Positions 23,712 to 40,869 of a stretch of DNA of 64,000 nucleotides are shown piece by piece (position 1 is the first letter of the stretch; the number at the start of each line of letters is the position of its first letter). The notes under the pieces were generated by a model. That model made no database searches. It was not told where the DNA came from and worked only from the letters and a program-made list of their open reading frames with translations. Origin of the DNA: Brasenia schreberi (taxonomy: Eukaryota; Streptophyta; Magnoliopsida; Nymphaeales; Cabombaceae); the NCBI GenBank assembly GCA_036023115.1, contig JAYKKT010000074.1, positions 6,211,501 to 6,275,500 on the forward strand, given 5' to 3'. Both the position numbers and the translations under genes were made by a program.

Positions 23712-23719
23712 GTTCTTAT
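23712..23719. repeat. Target-site duplication, left copy (hAT element)
   Basis: GTTCTTAT directly precedes the CAGTG terminus; the identical right copy is at 24915-24922. Confidence 0.9.
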
Positions 23720-24914
23720 CAGTGTTGCCTGATGCGTATTTTATCGCGTATCGCTGGGCTCCACGATACGGGAGTATCGTATCATACTTTAATATTAAAA
23801 TAATATGAAATTTACTTAAAAAATCAAGAAAATTAGTAAAAATCCAAAAAAAATCTGGAAAAATCTGGAAAAATCTAATAATTGCTTTAAATTCATATAA
23901 TGCAAAGTTTAGCACAGATTGAACATTCAACATTGAACAATTGGATCCAAAATTACATATTTTGAAGCAAAAAATGAAATACATTTACATTTTACATATT
24001 TTAATTTGTATCAAGATTATTAACTAAATAATCTTCATCTTCTACTTGATAAAGATTCAAAGTTTCTCATCACCTTCTGCTGTAAAATGAAAATCTTCAT
24101 CTCCTTCGTGATGTTGTTGCATTTTAAATTAATTCATGCAATGTCTTCTTCGGTTAGGAGTGCATTTTCTTCGTTATCTTCCATAATCCACTCATCTAAT
24201 ATATCAAAATTAACAAACTGCTATCTTTGTACATGTAGTTGTCATATTTGCTAATTTTCATATGTGAGCAAAACAATGAGCTCAATTTCTTTGATTATTG
24301 ACTCTATGACACCTCACTTATGTGATATTATTACTTGATGATATCCCTTTTTCTCTTACAATTAGCTTTTTAACTAATGCTTGAGCTTCATTTCTCACTT
24401 CACTGACTGAGTTAAGCCTCACACACGTTGATCATGTTCAACTCAATGGAAGTCACGTAAGATGAACCCTAAAATAGTGAAGTTGTGAAATGCCCACTCA
24501 ATGAATCGAGACAACCAAATGTTTTTAATGGTTTGCGATCTCATGAAATTAGAAACTGCTAGCAGAAATATACCTAAAAGTTGGCAACAGAAAGGAAAAT
24601 GATTTTGTCACAATTTTTATTTATTTATAAATTATTTTTATTCAATAAATAAAATTATAAACCCAAATTACAAGCATAGGGAAGTGAAGAGAGGCGAAGA
24701 TAGGCCAGAAACCTGAAAAAAAATTTGAAAAAAAAAATTGATTTTTTTTGGGTGTATCGCCCGTATCGTACGATAAGGTACCATATCGTACAATACAGTA
24801 CGATAACCTATATCTTACGATACGGGCCGTGTCTTCCCACGATACGATACGTATCGCATCGTGTCTTCCCATGATACGATACGTATCGTCTACGATGCGA
24901 TACGGATAACACTG
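23720..24914. mobile_element. Non-autonomous hAT element, 1195 bp, with 8-bp target duplication
   Basis: Left end CAGTGTTGCCTGATGCG, right end (reverse complement) CAGTGTTATCCGTATCGC: inverted termini with the CAGTG start typical of hAT. It is flanked on both sides by a perfect GTTCTTAT (23712-23719 and 24915-24922), the 8-bp duplication hAT elements make. Subterminal regions are rich in GTATCG/CGATAC motifs on both sides (23745-23790, 24745-24905). No transposase is coded inside. It interrupts an RTE sequence (aagaacaaggg) whose uninterrupted form exists at 14140-14150. Confidence 0.9.
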
Positions 24915-24917
24915 GTT

Positions 24918-24920
<3 letters not shown>

Positions 24921-24966
<46 letters not shown>
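24921..24966. repeat. (AT)n microsatellite
   Basis: 46 bp of pure AT next to the right target duplication of the hAT element, apparently grown from the catatac stretch of the RTE host sequence. Confidence 0.95.
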
Positions 24967-24968
<2 letters not shown>

Positions 24969-27900
24969 ATATAAGTGTACTCGCTCTCCATTCCTCGGGT
25001 ATCTTTTGGTTTCTTCATATTTCATTAAATAGTTTTGTGAGCCAATTGATTCTTATTTCTCCTAGTATTTTTGAAACTTCTATAGGAATATTGTCTGGTC
25101 CTACCGATTTACCCCGCTTCATATGTTTAAGAGCCTCTTTGACTTCATTCTTTTAAATACGTCGGTAGAAATTGTGGTTTATATACTTTTCTGATTTAGC
25201 TAACTCTCCTAAGCTAATACTGACATCTTTATTTTCATTAAAAAGATTATAAAAATAGTTTTTCCATCTATTTCTTATATCATCATTTGCCACTAGAATT
25301 TTTTCATCCTCATCTTTGATCCATCTAACATAATTAAGATCTTTAGTTTTCTTATCTCTAACCCTAGTTATCCTAAAAATATCTCTTTCACCCTCTTTTG
25401 AGTTGAGTTTTTTTATATAAATCATCGTAAATTTTAGCTTTTGCTTCACTCAAGGCCTTTTTCGCTTTCTTGTTTGCTTTCTTATAAGCTCTAAAGTTTC
25501 ACTAGTTTTCTTAGCATAATGTAATTTGTAACATGCCCTCTTTGCCTTGATTTTATTTTGCACTACTTCACTCCACCACCAAGCTTCTTTTTGTGTTGGT
25601 ACACCTCCCTTTGATTCACCTAACACATCTTTTGCCACTTTCCTAATATGTATAGTCATATTGTTCCGCATATCAAAAGGTGTACCAACATAATTCCAAA
25701 CATCTCCTTGAAGGACTTTCTGTTTAAAAACAACTACTTAAGTAACTAAATAACTACTTAAGAAAATAAAGCAGAAATTAAAAGCTATAACACTATCGAA
25801 ATTGACTATAAACTGTTGCATGTGGAGAGAGTCTTCCTTGTGTACTTCTGCATCCTTTTTCCTTTCTTCTAACACTCCCCCTCAAGTTGGGTTAAATATC
25901 GACGTTATACTCAACTTGTCACATAATATCAGCAATAGATTTATGTTAAGTGCTTTAGTTAATATATCATCACATTGATCTTCTGACTTCATATGTTTAA
26001 GTTTGAATTCTGATATACTCACTAAGTCTCTGAAAAAATGACAGTCAATTTCTATGTTTGGTTCTTTCGTGATACATTGGATTAGAGACAATATGTATCA
26101 TTGCCTTGCTATCATATTACACTGAAATAGTTTCTTTCATGTTGTACTCGATTTCCATCAATAATGATTGCAACCACTTACCCTAAAAAATGCTATAAGC
26201 AATGACCCTGTATTCAACTTAAGTTGTAGATCTTTCGACAAATGATTATTTCTTGCTTTTTCAAGAGACAATGTTGCCTCCCACTAAAGTCACATATAAT
26301 AAAGTGGATTTCCTATCCTCTCTGCAACTTGCCCAATCTGCATATGTATAAATTTTAATTTTAGTGCAATCATTTGCTTTGTATACTATATTATGTCCTG
26401 GTGTACTTTTTAGATATGTGAGAATGTGAAATACTGCATCCATATGATTCTTAGAAGGAGCTTGCTTAAAACGACTTACAATTCCCACTGCATAGGGAAT
26501 ATATGGACGTGCAATTGTTAGATATATCAATTTGCCAACTAACTGTTGGTATCTAACTATATCAACCTTATCTCTTCCATCATTAACATGTAGCTTTTGA
26601 GTTACATCCATAGGTGTATAAGTCGGCTTACATTCTTACATCTTAGTCTCTTGTAGTAGATCTAATATATATTTTCTTTGGCTCAAAAGGGTATTTGCAC
26701 CTTAATATGTCACTTCTATACTAAGGAAGTAATGTAAGTCTATAGTGCTTATTATATCAAAGGATTTTAATTGAATGACCAAACTGAGTTTCGATAGGTT
26801 TATGAACAATGGGAAAGATATAAGAGACTTCAGACTTGGATTTCATAAGATAAACAAAAGTATGGAATAATCGTCAATAAAAGTAACAAAGTATTTGAAA
26901 TTACTGAGGAAGGCATTAAACATGGAGACGATTTGGACTCTCTATTAGGAAACAACACTCTATGGTGCTTAGCACTTTAACAAACATTACACGGAGTGAC
27001 TAAGTCACTCAATTTTTCAAAATGGAATAACTCCCTTATTTTAGAAATGGTTAAATGTCCTAATCTACTATGTCATAACTTCAACTTCTTTGTCTCAATA
27101 GTAACTGAAAATGCTTTTCTGTGTGCTGATAGCTGATTTTCTAGGAGTAGATATAGCCCATTACTTATCTAACTACGACCAAAGGTTTTCCCAACCTCAT
27201 ATCCTAAAAAATACATCTAGTAGGGGGAAAAGTTACGGAAGAGTTTAAGTCTCGAGTCAAAGAACTAACTGATAATAAGTTGATTGGTTCACATAATTTA
27301 GCCTGAAATTTTCAGACTGAATTACTCTTTTTCCTTCCATTGGAACTAGTGAATCATTTGCAACTTTAATATATTGCGGTATAGTTGTTGATTCATACTT
27401 CATAAACTGATTTTTACTACCCACCATATGATATGTAATCCCGGAATCAATCACCCAAAAATTAGATTCAATAAAAAGGAGTTACCACTAATATTGTAAG
27501 AAGTAGGAATGTTCATTTCACTTTTGTGAGAAAAAGTAGATGGTTGCTTCATATGATACCCTAAGTTTTTATAATCTGGTGGCCGATTTCCAAAGTCCTT
27601 ATCATATGTTCGTATGCCTATGATTTCCCAACATTGATCACAAGTGTCTCCTTTTCCCATAATGCGAACACTACAACTTATTTTTTTCATCATTATTTTG
27701 GAAATGACCAACCCCTTTTCCTCTAGTAGGGTTTCTTCTTCGTTGAAAATTCTGTATCTTCCAGCAAATGTCATTTTTTCAGTTTGAGTTGCATCTCCTT
27801 TCAAAAGATTTTTTCTATCTTCTTCTCTCAATAGGAGAGTGTATTGTCTTAATTGATGGCAACTCCTTACTCATAATATTGAGTTTAATCTCTCCTAAAG

Positions 27901-28944
27901 GAGATCAAACATCTTCTTGACTTCATTATTAGTTGTCTCCTCTCACACAATGGTTGCACTTGTTTTCTGTAACATGCTTTTGTTCATTCCATAATCCATC
28001 TAATTCTTCCTAGTATCCATTTCTTATTTTCTCAAGAATGCCATATTCCTTTTTTGTGTTCCTTTGTCTTAAATAAGCTTCTTCTACTGTTGTCCATATT
28101 TCTGTTGCAGTCTCCATATACATAAATGTTCTGCTTATTGTTGGCATCATCGATTGAATTAGTCATGAGCTCACAAGAGCATCTTCCTTTGTCCATCGTT
28201 CATACTCACTGCTATCTTCACTAGGACAGATCTGATTTTGATTGATATAACCTAGTTTTCCTCTAGATTTAAGGACAAGTTTTGTAGATCTTGCCCATTC
28301 TCGATAATTATGTCCATCCAATTGAATGTTGGTTATTTGGAAGGACTCGATTTTCTGGTCACTTCCAAGACTAGATTTTGATACTTCTTTCAACTTGCTA
28401 TTCGTGATTTATGTAATAATCTTGAACGAAAACAATGTTTACTCACTTGACTAACTTTCTGACAAGTCGACTTTGTTTCTTTCTCTGCGGCTGCGCGTAG
28501 TTGCGAGGAATCATTCGGCATACCTTGGAGCCACGACACACCCTCTCTCAATTTCTTCTTTTCTTTTATTCAATTTAAAGTTGTTGGTAGGGTTTCCCCC
28601 TTTTAAACACTAGCATTAAACTAATCTAAATTATAAGTCCCATTAATGAGTCTAATTTACAGGTACCTTTAAAAACAACTACTTAAGTAACTAGACAATT
28701 ACTTAAGAAAATAAAGCAAAATTGACTATAAATTGTCAGAAAAGTGGGTTAGTATTCCTCATGATGAATATGTTGCATCCTATTGTTTAGTCTTTTGTCA
28801 AACACTTAACACTAACACACCAACAATCAAACGTATAAATTGCAAGTAAAAACTGTATCGGAACCCCAATAAGCAGGTGAAAAGGTAGAAGTTATATAAG
28901 TATACAATCTTGAGTAAGAACAGAAAACGATGTACTAGAAGTAC

Positions 28945-29285
28945 TATTAATATGTGTGCCATAGTGTGTCGTTAATGTGTGTGTAGCGATGTGTTAATGT
29001 CATGTCATGGGTCTAAATAAATGTGTGTTTAGTGTCTAAGTAAATGTAAGGGTTGAACCCAATGGATCAAATCCATTGGGAACCATAGTCCATACTTAAG
29101 GGTAATTAGGTCTTTTAAGTTAGATTAGGTTTAGTATAAAATCTGGAATTCATTAGGGCTGTAACTAATCCAGAAAGTGTAATCAAACGGCTACCCAAGA
29201 AGGAGCCGATTCTGCCAGAAAAAAGGTGAATGAAAGAAAGCCATTTTTTCTTCGATTTTCTTCAATGAATGGAATGAAATCGACA
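28945..29285 (+). repeat. 5' LTR of the plus-strand copia
   Basis: 341 bp, matching 34088-34421 with roughly twenty differences by eye plus small indels. Ends gaaatcgaca directly before the PBS. Confidence 0.92.
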
Positions 29286-29297
29286 TGGTATCATAGC
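29286..29297 (+). promoter_or_regulatory. Primer-binding site of the plus-strand copia
   Basis: TGGTATCATAGC, one base from the common TGGTATCAGAGC complement of the initiator Met tRNA, immediately after the LTR. Confidence 0.85.
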
Positions 29298-32200
29298 CTT
29301 CTACAGAGATTTAGCGATCAGCCAACGTCGTTCATACCTCAAAAAATATACCAGTAATTATACATGTTAGTTTTCTGAAGATCGAAGAAAAGAAAGTGCA
29401 TTTTTTGTGGATTTTTTGTGTCTGAATCATAAACCAGATAAAGAACTTCTGCCCTGAATATCATAATCACAAAAGAGGTTTGGCGTTTTGTGAAAATCAG
29501 AATCACAACATAAACAGACGGTAGATTGCTGCTGTGAACATCAGAAAGTGAGTGTGGTGGCAGATGTGGAAATCAAAAGGAAGAACATAGAGATTGTTGA
29601 TAATAGAAATCCATTATTAGACCACAACAACAAAATATCGAACAGAAAACATGAATGTTGATGCCGCAAATTGCATAGATTGCTTGTAGCCGAATGGTAT
29701 TGCTTGGCCAATTTTGATTTCTACATTCCAAAGCCAATCGTCACCTGCAAGAGAAATATCATAGATCAAATCAGTATATATATATATATATATATACTCA
29801 GAAGTATTGTTGCAAACAGATTTGATATCAATAAGACTAGTACTAATACGTGTAGTGTAACATCAATCAATATATTTAAAGAAAAAAGGGAATATCAGTT
29901 TTTACATAAGTGTGAATTAACATGGAAGGTAAATTGAAAGAAGAATCATTGTTAGCAGCGTATGGAAATGATTAGAAAATAGAACCATTCCAAATTATGA
30001 ATATTCGACTGGATGGCAGAAATTACAGAGAATGGGCTCGGTCTATTGAACTTCTACTACGATCCAGAGGAAAAATTTCTATTATCAGACAGAGTCCACC
30101 ACCTCTCGAAGGAAACAATACAGATTATGAACGTTGGTCTAAAGATGATGCTCTAGTGAGTTCATGGTTGATTCAATCGATGAATCCTTCTATCCATAAA
30201 ACTTTCATTTATATGGAATCAGCAGCTGAAATTTGGTCTGCAGTGGAAGAAGCATATTCCAGACAAAGAAATATAGCAAAAGAATATGAAATTATTAAAA
30301 GAATAAGAAAGTGTCGTTAAGGAAATAGATCAGTAAGTGAATGCTATGGGGAATTATGAGAACTATGGAATGAGCAAAGGTATATTGTGAAAAATAAGTG
30401 TAGCCACTATGTAAAAGAGAGAACAGTTGAAGGAGATATTTGAAAAGTGTTTGATTTACTCTGGGGAATTTCATCAGAATATGAATTAATCAAATTAAAT
30501 ATTTTAAGCAAGGAAGAACTTCCATCACTTGGAAATAGTATATTCACTACTACTAAGGGAGGAAGATCAAAAGAACTTAGAGAAAGGTGAACATATAAAA
30601 GTTGAAGGATATGTATTTATTGGTAGAGGACAGAGCAATTATTAGAGAGAAAGAGATTCAATTAGAGGCAGAGGAAGAGGCAGGAATCAATATTATGATG
30701 AGAAGAGCAAATTACAGTTTACACATTATGGGAAAAAATGGCACACAAAAGAACAATGTTGGGAAATTATTGGTAAACCTCAAGAATACAGAGATTGTGG
30801 CAGGAAATCCACAGAATATAAGAATTATGGTAGTCATGTGGCAACCATATCTGAAAAGAAAGGTGAAACGAATCCAATAGATAAAGTGGCAGAATTGAAG
30901 AAGCAGATTGCAGAGATTAAAACTCGTCTAGAGGATCAACCTTCAAATTATTCATCAAAGATTGAATCAAGTCCTCCTGCTTCCTACAGCATCAGTGGTA
31001 ATTACTCATTTAAAGATTCCTCAGTTTTCTCTAATTGGATAATAGATTCAGGGGTTACCGATCATATGGTAGGAAACAAGTCTAATCTCATGCAGTATGA
31101 AGTGAATTCAACCCTTCAGTATGTAATTTGGTCGTGGTGAACTACGCAATAGACTATATATACTACCTGGAGATCATTTTCCAAAACATCAAAAAGCATT
31201 GGCAGGCAGTACTACTGAAGAATAAATAAAAATTTTGCATAGTAGATTAGGACATTTGCCTGTTTCAAAATTAAAAGAGTTTATTTCCCTTTCAATTCTT
31301 AGTGATGTGATAATTCAATGTGATGTATGCCAAAGAGCAAAACATCATAGAGCTACTTTTCCTTGTAGTGAATCTGGATCGGTTGTTCCTTTTGAGTTGA
31401 TACATTCTGATGTTTGGGGACCATGTGTGATACCTTCTGTTGAAAATTTTAAGTACTTTGTTACTTTTATTGATGATTTCTCTAGACTTACATTTGTTTA
31501 TTTAATGAAGTCCAAATTAGAAATTTATTCTACTTTTCCTCTGGTTACCTTATCAAGACTCAGTTTGGGCATACTATTAAAATACTCAAATCTGATAATA
31601 GTGGAGAATACTGCAATACTCAGTTAGAATTATATCATCAATCTCATGGTATTATGCATAAGACATCTTGTGTTTATACACCACAACAAAATGGAGTAGC
31701 AGAAAGAAAGAATTGACACATCTTGGAGATTGCTAGAACCTTACTTCTTGAACACAATGTTCCAAAATATTTATGGCCAGAAGCAATTCTTACAGCAATA
31801 TACATCATGAATAGAATTTCGACTGTGATTCTAGAAGGAAAGTCACCATTCAAGATGATTTAACCGGAAGATAATCCATTTCATCTTATTTCCAGAATAT
31901 TTGGATGTGTCTGCTACGTGCATGCACACCAACAATTTAGAGATAAGCTTGGCTCAAGAGCTATAAAATGTATATTTGTTGGATACTCATGTGAGAAGAA
32001 AGGGTATGTCTGTTATGATCCTAATTCTCATAAAAGATATATTTCTATGGATGTAAACTTTTTTGAAACTACTCCATATTACAAAAATTCGAGTGATCTT
32101 TCTGAATCTACTCTCCGAGAATCGGTTGTTTTGCCAAGAATCAGTGGAAATGAAGAATTAGAAGAACACACTCTTGAAGGAAACAATCAAATCTCCAGAA

Positions 32201-34087
32201 ACAACAAAATCCAAGTATACAGAAAGGGAGAGAAATATTTTTATTAACAGACAAACATAGACGATGAATCTAAGGGGGAGACACAGTATCTGATTCAAGT
32301 ATAGAAGGGTCCGACATTGTCTCCGAGCCCGAACTTCCCCATTGTTTTTCGAAAAGTATACGGCCCACGAATCTCTTCTGCCATCGTGTTACTTTGAGCA
32401 TCATCACTGCCTCTTCGGATTTTGCATGTTTTTCTTCCTGTTCTCTCGTGTTTATTCCCAATCTACAAGTGACGCCTCTATCCCATCCTAGGTGGAGACA
32501 AGCTATGATTAAGGAAATGTGGGCTCTCTGCACAGTGGTACTTGGGAACTTGTTCCTCTTCCTCCAAGGAAGTCTATTGTATCGTCGTGGATCTATACTT
32601 GGCCAAGGTTGGTCCGTATGGCAAGCTTGATCGCCTCAAGGCGCGTCTCTGTGGCAAAATGATATACACAGATTTTGGCTTGGATTATGGAGACACTTTC
32701 GCCGATGGCTAAGATGACTGCTTGGCTCTTTCAATCTATGGTTGCTATTCATCATTGGCCCCTTCACTCAAGTTAGACATCAAGAATGCTTTTCTCCATG
32801 GTGATAATCTAGAAAGAGAAGAAGTCTATATAGAGCAATCTCACCACGTTTGCTGCTCAAGGGGAGTTCCGTTGGTCTCGGTTGCTTCCACTTCACCAGA
32901 CGCTTGTATGATCTCGAAAGCAATCTCCTCGAACTTAGTTTGGCCTTAGTCTGTCATCAGTTGTTCGGCCAATTTGGGTGCGGATCTGTAGTGAGGTTGA
33001 CCAGCTACGGTTTTCTATCGCCATACAATCCAACGTTGCATCTATTTGAGGTGTGTATGTGGACGACATTGTTATCATTGGCAAGACGATCACTAGGGCA
33101 CAACTCGGATAAACACGGCACCTTTGTCATAATTTTCGCACCAAAAGATCTTGGACAAACTTCTGCTATTTCTCGGGAATCGAAGAGGCACAATCCAAGG
33201 ACGGTATACGCTATCTCACAAAGGAAGTACGCTATGGACATCCTTGGAGGAAACGGAGTTTATTGAATGCAAAAGCCTATTTGACACTCCAATGGATCCC
33301 TTAATGACTCGTGCTTCACCAACGTAGGGAGCCACTGCATTCCGTTTCCCCGAAGATATAGAAGATCGTCTGGAAAAACTTATCTACTACTCACGCGTTG
33401 CTTAGTCCAGATATCTCTTTGCAGAGAGTGAAGTACGGTAAGTCATTTTCTAAACTCACCTTGTGAAGGACATTGGGAATACGGCAATTCCTGTTCTCAA
33501 AGATCCCTAAAGTATAGCTCGAAAGGCCAGCATGCAGCCGAGAGAGCCTCATTTATGATGATAAAGCTCATAGTCAGATTTTTGGATATTCGTATGTCGA
33601 ATGGGCGATGTGCTCTCATACGTATAGGAAAGATCCACTTTTGCACAGTTATTGTGTATTAATTGGAGGTAATCCGATATTTTTAGAAGAGTAAGAAACA
33701 AAATGTAGTCGCATGATTCAGTGTCAAACGTTGCATTATCGAGCCATGACTTTAGCTTACTTCAGAACTCATATTTGGTTAAAAGCAACCTTCTTAAGGA
33801 GTCTCAATTTGGGGATACGCTATGCAAATTACGCTTATTTGTGATAACTAAGTTGCATTGCTGTATCCCTTCTAATCCAAGTGTTTCACTGAGAGGACCA
33901 AACACATTAAGATAAATTATCACTTTATTAGAGAAAGATCTTATGCGGAGATATCACCACTAGCTTTGTTAATTCAAATGATCAATTTGGAAAATGTTTT
34001 CACTAAGTCTTTGAGATATCCTCGAGGTAAACTATATTTGTAATAAGCTTGGTGCATATGACTTATATGCTCCAACTTGAGGGGGAG

Positions 34088-34421
34088 TGTTAATATTATG
34101 TGTCATAGTGTGTTGTTAATGTGTTAATGTCATGTCATGGGTCTAAATAAATGTGTCTTTAGTGTCTAAGTAAATGGAAGGGTTGAACCCAATGGATCTG
34201 GATCAGATCCATTGGGAACCGTAGTCCATACTTAAGGGTAATTAGGTCTTTTAAGCTAGATTAGGTTTAGCATAAAATCTGGGATTCATTAGGGCTATAA
34301 CTAATCTAGAAAGTGTAATCAGACAGCTGCCCAAGAAGGAGCCGATTCTGCAAGAAAAAAGGTGAATGAAAGAAAGCCATTTTTTCTTCAATCTTCTTCA
34401 ATGAATGGAATGAAATCGACA
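34088..34421 (+). repeat. 3' LTR of the plus-strand copia
   Basis: 334 bp, begins tgttaatatt after the purine tract gagggggag and ends aaatcgaca before the second AGTAC. Confidence 0.92.
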
Positions 34422-34426
34422 AGTAC

Positions 34427-39371
<4,945 letters not shown>

Positions 39372-39532
39372 CCTCAACCACAGTCAATAAGGATGGCAAT
39401 GTTGACTCGACCCATGCTACCCTAATTTAACCCAAATGGAACTACAAATACCTTACTCGATCAGGTTTTTGTTTGGGTATAAGTACAAGATGCTTCAACC
39501 CATACTCTACTCATATACATGCACGCGCGCCG

Positions 39533-39623
<91 letters not shown>

Positions 39624-40275
39624 GTATGTATGTATGTGTGTGTCATTTTTCCTTGTACTTATCCCATTACACATTGAAAAGCGAAGAACCTGAACCCATA
39701 ACTTGCCCACGAAGGTTTGGGTCAGAATTGGGTCCGAACCTCAACCACAGTCAATAAGGATGGCAATGTTGACTCGACCCATGCTATCCTAATCTAACCC
39801 AAATGGAACTACAAATACCTTACTCGATCAGGTCTCTGTTTGGGTATAAGTATAAGATGCTTCAACCCATACTCTACTCATATACATGCACGTATATATA
39901 CATATATACATATATACATATATATATATATATATGTATACACACACACATATACATACATATACATACACATATATATATACATATATACATACATATA
40001 CATATATACACATATACATACATATATATATATACATACATATACATACATACATATATACATATATACATATACATATATATATACATATACATATATA
40101 TATACATATATATATATATACATATACATATATATATATATATGTATGTATGTGTGTGTCATTTTTCCTTGTACTTATCCCGTTACACATTGAAAAGAGA
40201 AGAACCTGAACCCATAACTTGCCCACGAAGGTTTGGGTCAGAATTGGGTCCGAACCCTCCTCATTTCCATCGCTA
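39372..40275. mobile_element. MITE-like element, tandemly duplicated, with a large AT expansion
   Basis: Unit 1 (39372-39738) and unit 2 (39739-40256) both start cctcaaccacagtcaataag and contain gatggcaatgttgactcgac, then gatgcttcaacccatactc, a long TA/TACA array, and cttatcccnttacacattg to ggtccgaacc. The left end (aaggatggcaatg) and the right end near 40262-40275 (catttccatcgcta) are roughly inverted and resemble the MITE at 52476, so I take it as the same hAT-MITE family. The duplicated unit includes flanking DNA, pointing to unequal exchange or slippage, not two insertions. Confidence 0.55.
39536..39622. repeat. (AT)n microsatellite, unit 1
   Basis: About 87 bp of pure AT inside unit 1; unit 2 has instead a longer, interrupted TA/TACA array at 39896-40142. 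Confidence 0.95.
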
Positions 40276-40869
40276 CCACCAGTGGACCTACTGAAAAAAT
40301 AAGAACATCAGAGCGAAGGCGAAGGGTCAACGATCGGACCCATCCGATTTTGTCCGAAATCTACCCTGAGTAGATTTTCACAAGCTTCTCTCTCTGTGGT
40401 TCGCTTGCCGAAACTGTGCTATGGCGGAAGCATGGACGTCGTCGCTCTCGTTACCGGAGGCAAGGGCAGTTGCTACGCTATGCTCAAATGCATCGAGTAC
40501 GGCCACAAGGTTCGGTTTCTCCCTTCCGCTCTCCTCTTCTTGATTTTTCCGATCCATTCGTTCGTTTCCTTCGTGGTCTTCTTGTTTCTGTCATGCGAAT
40601 TGATGATAAGTGTCCGTTTGTTTTTGTTGTGGAAGATCGTCGGTTTGGCCAACTTGATGCCTGTGGACGATGCCGTCGACGAATTGGATAGCCACATGTA
40701 TCAATCGGTGAGATTCTTTCTCTTCGGTTAGTATCGTGAATGCGACGCGAAATCTTGGTGATTAATTATCTGTGATGGATGAGATCCAGGTCGGGCACCA
40801 AATCGTCGTGAGTTATGCTTCGTGCATGGGCGTCCCCTTGTTCAGAAGGCGAATACAAGGATCTACGAG

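Larger units (their letters stand above)
21974..25722 (-). mobile_element. RTE LINE inserted in a copia LTR, with internal duplication and a hAT insertion
   Basis: Minus-strand RTE of the same family. On plus it begins with the reverse of its (TTG)n tail (caacaacaacaactaagcc) at 21974 and ends near 25722. Flanks repeat tttaaaaacaactactt at 21957-21973 and 25723-25739, a 17-bp target duplication in the copia LTR. From 5' to 3' on minus: [20 protein letters not shown] (25560 region), RT blocks [18 protein letters not shown] (23480 region), [32 protein letters not shown], then C-terminal [17 protein letters not shown] and [16 protein letters not shown]. The 3' part is present twice (22245-22704 and 22705 to about 23165). 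A hAT element splits it at 23720-24914. It is 5' truncated (no endonuclease) and dead. Confidence 0.9.
21809..28811 (-). mobile_element. Decayed Ty1/copia element, minus strand, LTR split by an RTE
   Basis: The 5' LTR is about 28526-28811; the 3' LTR is 21809-21973 plus 25740-25874, interrupted by an RTE LINE. The LTRs share the block from ttggagccac through ggtacctttaaaaacaacta to aaataaagca. A polypurine tract (minus strand ttgagggggag) abuts the 3' LTR at 25875-25886. Internal remains, read 5' to 3' on minus: gag DGHNYREWARSTKLVL and WTKEDALVSS (28393-28163), protease IDSGITYHMVG (near 27454), pre-integrase SRLGHL and integrase FVTFIDDYS (about 27080-26840), RNase H side ADWASCREDRKST (26611-26261) and IEIDCHFFRD (about 26075). 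Most of the integrase core and the reverse transcriptase are missing. Outer boundaries are approximate and I found no target duplication. Confidence 0.75.
28945..34421 (+). mobile_element. Ty1/copia LTR retrotransposon, both LTRs, PBS, PPT and 5-bp TSD
   Basis: LTRs at 28945-29285 and 34088-34421, flanked by AGTAC (28940-28944 and 34422-34426). The right LTR begins TG and both end CA; the left begins TA, a point change. PBS TGGTATCATAGC follows the left LTR; a polypurine tract (ttgagggggag) precedes the right one. Order of remains on plus: gag (DGRNYREWARSIELLL, KDDALVSSWLIQSM, AYSRQRNIAKEYEI), knuckle region, protease IIDSGVTDHMVG (31038-31075), pre-integrase HSRLGHLPVSKL, integrase HSDVWGP, FIDDFSRL, QQNGVAERKN, then RT blocks SIKWIYTV-like, LDYGDTFA, LDIKNAFLHGD, VYVDDIVIIG, and RNase H/3' remains to 34080. 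Numerous stops and frameshifts mean it is inactive. The RT half differs in composition from the rest (see findings). Confidence 0.92.

Noticed and set aside
39372..40256. Repeats with regular spacing that could suggest a CRISPR-like array
   Set aside because: Only two units of about 370-520 bp with AT microsatellite cores in a plant nuclear genome; a tandem duplication.
39803..40294. 163-codon open frame and overlapping frames on both strands rich in Tyr, Ile, His and Thr
   Set aside because: They arise from the TA/TACA array in a MITE-like element; all frames are open for the same reason.
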